A stretch of 6,062 nucleotides of DNA from an uncultured Eubacteriales bacterium (GTDB lineage: Bacteria; Bacillota; Clostridia; Oscillospirales; Butyricicoccaceae): assembly GCA_934636325.1 (NCBI GenBank), contig CAKUAK010000133.1, positions 1 through 6,062 on the forward strand, given 5' to 3'. Position numbers and translations under genes: made by a program. Position 1 is the first letter of the stretch, and every line of letters starts with the position of its first letter. Of this stretch, positions 4,643 through 6,062 are shown in pieces. A model generated the notes under the pieces. It saw only the letters and a program-made list of their open reading frames with translations, did not search any database and was not told where the DNA came from.

Positions 4643-6013
4643 ATGACAGACAGGCAGCAGCTCATCGTGAAGAACGTCGATACCCATAAGCAGCTCATCC
4701 TCGACGCCGAGAGATGGCTTTGGGCCCATCCCCAGACAGGCTATACCGAATGGGAAGCCAACGGATATCTGACAGAAAAATACGAGGCCCTGGGATATAC
4801 CCTCAATCAGGCAGGCAATATCCCCGGCTTCTATACCGATGTCGACACCGGCAAGCCCGGCCCGACACTTGCCATCTTCGGCGAGCTCGACGCCCTTGAC
4901 ATCGCCAATCATCCCGAGTCGGTCAACGGCATGACCCACTGCTGCGGCCACCACGGCCAGTCGGCCGCCCTTCTGGGCATCGCCGCCGCACTTAAAGAGC
5001 CCGGCGCTCTCGACGGCCTTTGCGGCAAGATCCGCCTTATCGCCGTCCCCGCCGAAGAAATGATCCAGCTGGCCTTCCGCGAAGAGCTGCGCCAGAAGGG
5101 CGTCATCAGCTATATGGGCGGCAAGGTCGAGTTCATGGCCCGCGGCTATCTTGACGGCGTGGATATCGCCATGATGGTCCACGGCGGCGCTGCCGGCCCC
5201 GACGAAGCCTTCGACTTCAGATGCGGCCTGGGCAACAACGGCTGTATGGCAAAGACGATCAAATATAAGGGCAAATCCTCCCACGCCGGCGGAGCCCCCC
5301 ATCTCGGCGTCAACGCACAGTATGCCGCCATGCTGGGTCTCCAGGCCTGCAACGATCTGCGCGAGACCTTCCAGGAGAAGGACACCATCCGCTTCCACCC
5401 CATCATGATGGGCGTCAACTGCGCCGTCAACATCATCCCTGATGAGATGAAGATAGAGAGCTATGTCCGCGGCCGCACCATCGAGGCCATCAAGCGCGAG
5501 AACAAGAAGATCAACCGCGCTCTGACCGGCGCCGCCCTGGCTATGGGAGCTGGCGTCGAGCTCTGCGACCGCCCCGGCTATTCCCCCGAATATCATGATC
5601 CCGCTTTCATGAAGCTGGTCGAGCAGTGCTGCTGCGATCTGGTCGGCGCCGACAGGGTCGTATTCGATTACGAAGCCTGGAGCACCGGTTCCTCCGACTT
5701 CGGCGATGTCACATGCGTCATGCCCGGCGTCCAGTTCAACGCAATGGGCGCTGTCGGCACAGGCCACGGCATCGACTATTACATCACAGACCCCAACCGT
5801 CTGTGCGTAAACTCGGCCAAGGCACAGCTCTTTGTCGCCGACGCCCTCCTGTCCAACGACGGCGCCGCTGCCAAGGAGATCATCGCCAACTATAAGCCCC
5901 AGTACGGCTCGATCAAGGAATATCTCGACGCTATCAACGAGATCATCCTCGATAAAGACGCTGTCAAGTATGACGAGAACGGCAATGCTATCGTCGACTT
6001 CCAGAATGAATAA
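4643..6013 (+). CDS. M20-family (M20D/AbgB-like) metallo-amidohydrolase
   Basis: Dinuclear-metal hydrolase that cleaves amide bonds of N-acyl amino acids, aminoacyl conjugates or small peptides; the exact substrate cannot be told. No secretion signal is visible, so it is likely cytoplasmic. From the preferred start it has 456 residues. The metal-site pattern is GELDAL (80-85), the CGHHGQ segment with Cys101 and His103, the VPAEE pair Glu138/Glu139 (catalytic base and ligand), MVHGG with His180, and GTGHG with His375. These correspond to the Cys-His-Glu-His-His ligand set known in M20D enzymes. SHAGGAPHLGVNA (213-225) marks the inserted dimerisation domain. The usual CGHDGH is CGHHGQ here. Ile codons are almost all ATC (28 of 29), unlike ruvX, suggesting high expression or a different origin. 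The gene has its own promoter, ends in TAATAA and is followed by a strong terminator, so it is probably monocistronic. Confidence 0.88.
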   Translation: MTDRQQLIVKNVDTHKQLILDAERWLWAHPQTGYTEWEANGYLTEKYEALGYTLNQAGNIPGFYTDVDTGKPGPTLAIFGELDALDIANHPESVNGMTHCCGHHGQSAALLGIAAALKEPGALDGLCGKIRLIAVPAEEMIQLAFREELRQKGVISYMGGKVEFMARGYLDGVDIAMMVHGGAAGPDEAFDFRCGLGNNGCMAKTIKYKGKSSHAGGAPHLGVNAQYAAMLGLQACNDLRETFQEKDTIRFHPIMMGVNCAVNIIPDEMKIESYVRGRTIEAIKRENKKINRALTGAALAMGAGVELCDRPGYSPEYHDPAFMKLVEQCCCDLVGADRVVFDYEAWSTGSSDFGDVTCVMPGVQFNAMGAVGTGHGIDYYITDPNRLCVNSAKAQLFVADALLSNDGAAAKEIIANYKPQYGSIKEYLDAINEIILDKDAVKYDENGNAIVDFQNE

Positions 6014-6032
6014 TAAACATACAAATACAAAA

Positions 6033-6062
6033 GAAAGGGCCGCCCAGCAGGGCGGCCCTTTC
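6033..6062 (+). terminator. Intrinsic terminator of the M20 gene (cut by the window edge)
   Basis: GAAAGGGCCGCCC (6033-6045) pairs perfectly with GGGCGGCCCTTTC (6050-6062), a 13-bp stem with the loop AGCA. It lies 20 nt after the stop codon. The T-run starts inside the stem (TTT at 6059-6061); any further T-tract is beyond the window. Confidence 0.85.

Noticed and set aside
4571..5767. Long (398-codon) open frame on the minus strand, antisense to the M20 gene
   Set aside because: It mirrors the codon bias (frequent NNC codons) of the real gene, runs across that gene's promoter, has low-complexity Ala/Gly/Asp/His composition, and matches no family. The plus-strand frame has clear M20 motifs.

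Overview
The window looks like chromosomal DNA of a fairly GC-rich Bacillota, most likely a gut-type Clostridia. This rests on strong Shine-Dalgarno sites (GGAGG, AAAGGA), near-consensus sigma-A promoters, the arrangement feoA - feoB - small Cys-rich FeoB-associated protein, and a Clostridia-style MATE pump. The taxonomic assignment is inference. There is no rRNA, tRNA, CRISPR array, insertion sequence or prophage gene, and no gene-free stretch longer than about 170 bases.

Layout. (1) Positions 4-1508, minus strand: a MATE multidrug exporter followed by a strong terminator. Its 5' leader holds a sigma-A promoter (TTGACA-17-TAAAAT), an SD-preceded 14-codon ORF and an intrinsic-terminator-like hairpin lying wholly inside that ORF. 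This has the architecture of a ribosome-controlled transcription attenuator and is the most interesting part of the window. (2) Positions 1512-3911, minus strand: the ferrous iron uptake operon feoA-feoB-feoB-associated protein, tightly packed (ATGA overlap, then a 1-nt gap). It is driven by TTGACA-17-TAATAT. Two 15-bp direct repeats of DtxR/IdeR type overlap the -10 and the predicted transcription start. (3) Positions 4004-4474, plus strand: ruvX/yqgF, divergent from feo, with its own TTGAAA-17-TATAAT promoter. (4) Positions 4563-6062, plus strand: an M20-family metallo-amidohydrolase with an extended -10 promoter and a strong terminator at the window edge. It appears to be monocistronic.

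How the parts work together. FeoA and the Cys-rich protein are accessory factors of the FeoB Fe2+ permease, and the operators suggest shut-off when iron is sufficient. The hairpin after the feo operon is the only terminator-like structure there, so the same element probably ends feo transcripts and gates MATE expression. RuvX (16S rRNA maturation, possible recombination role) and the amidohydrolase have no evident functional link to the iron genes.
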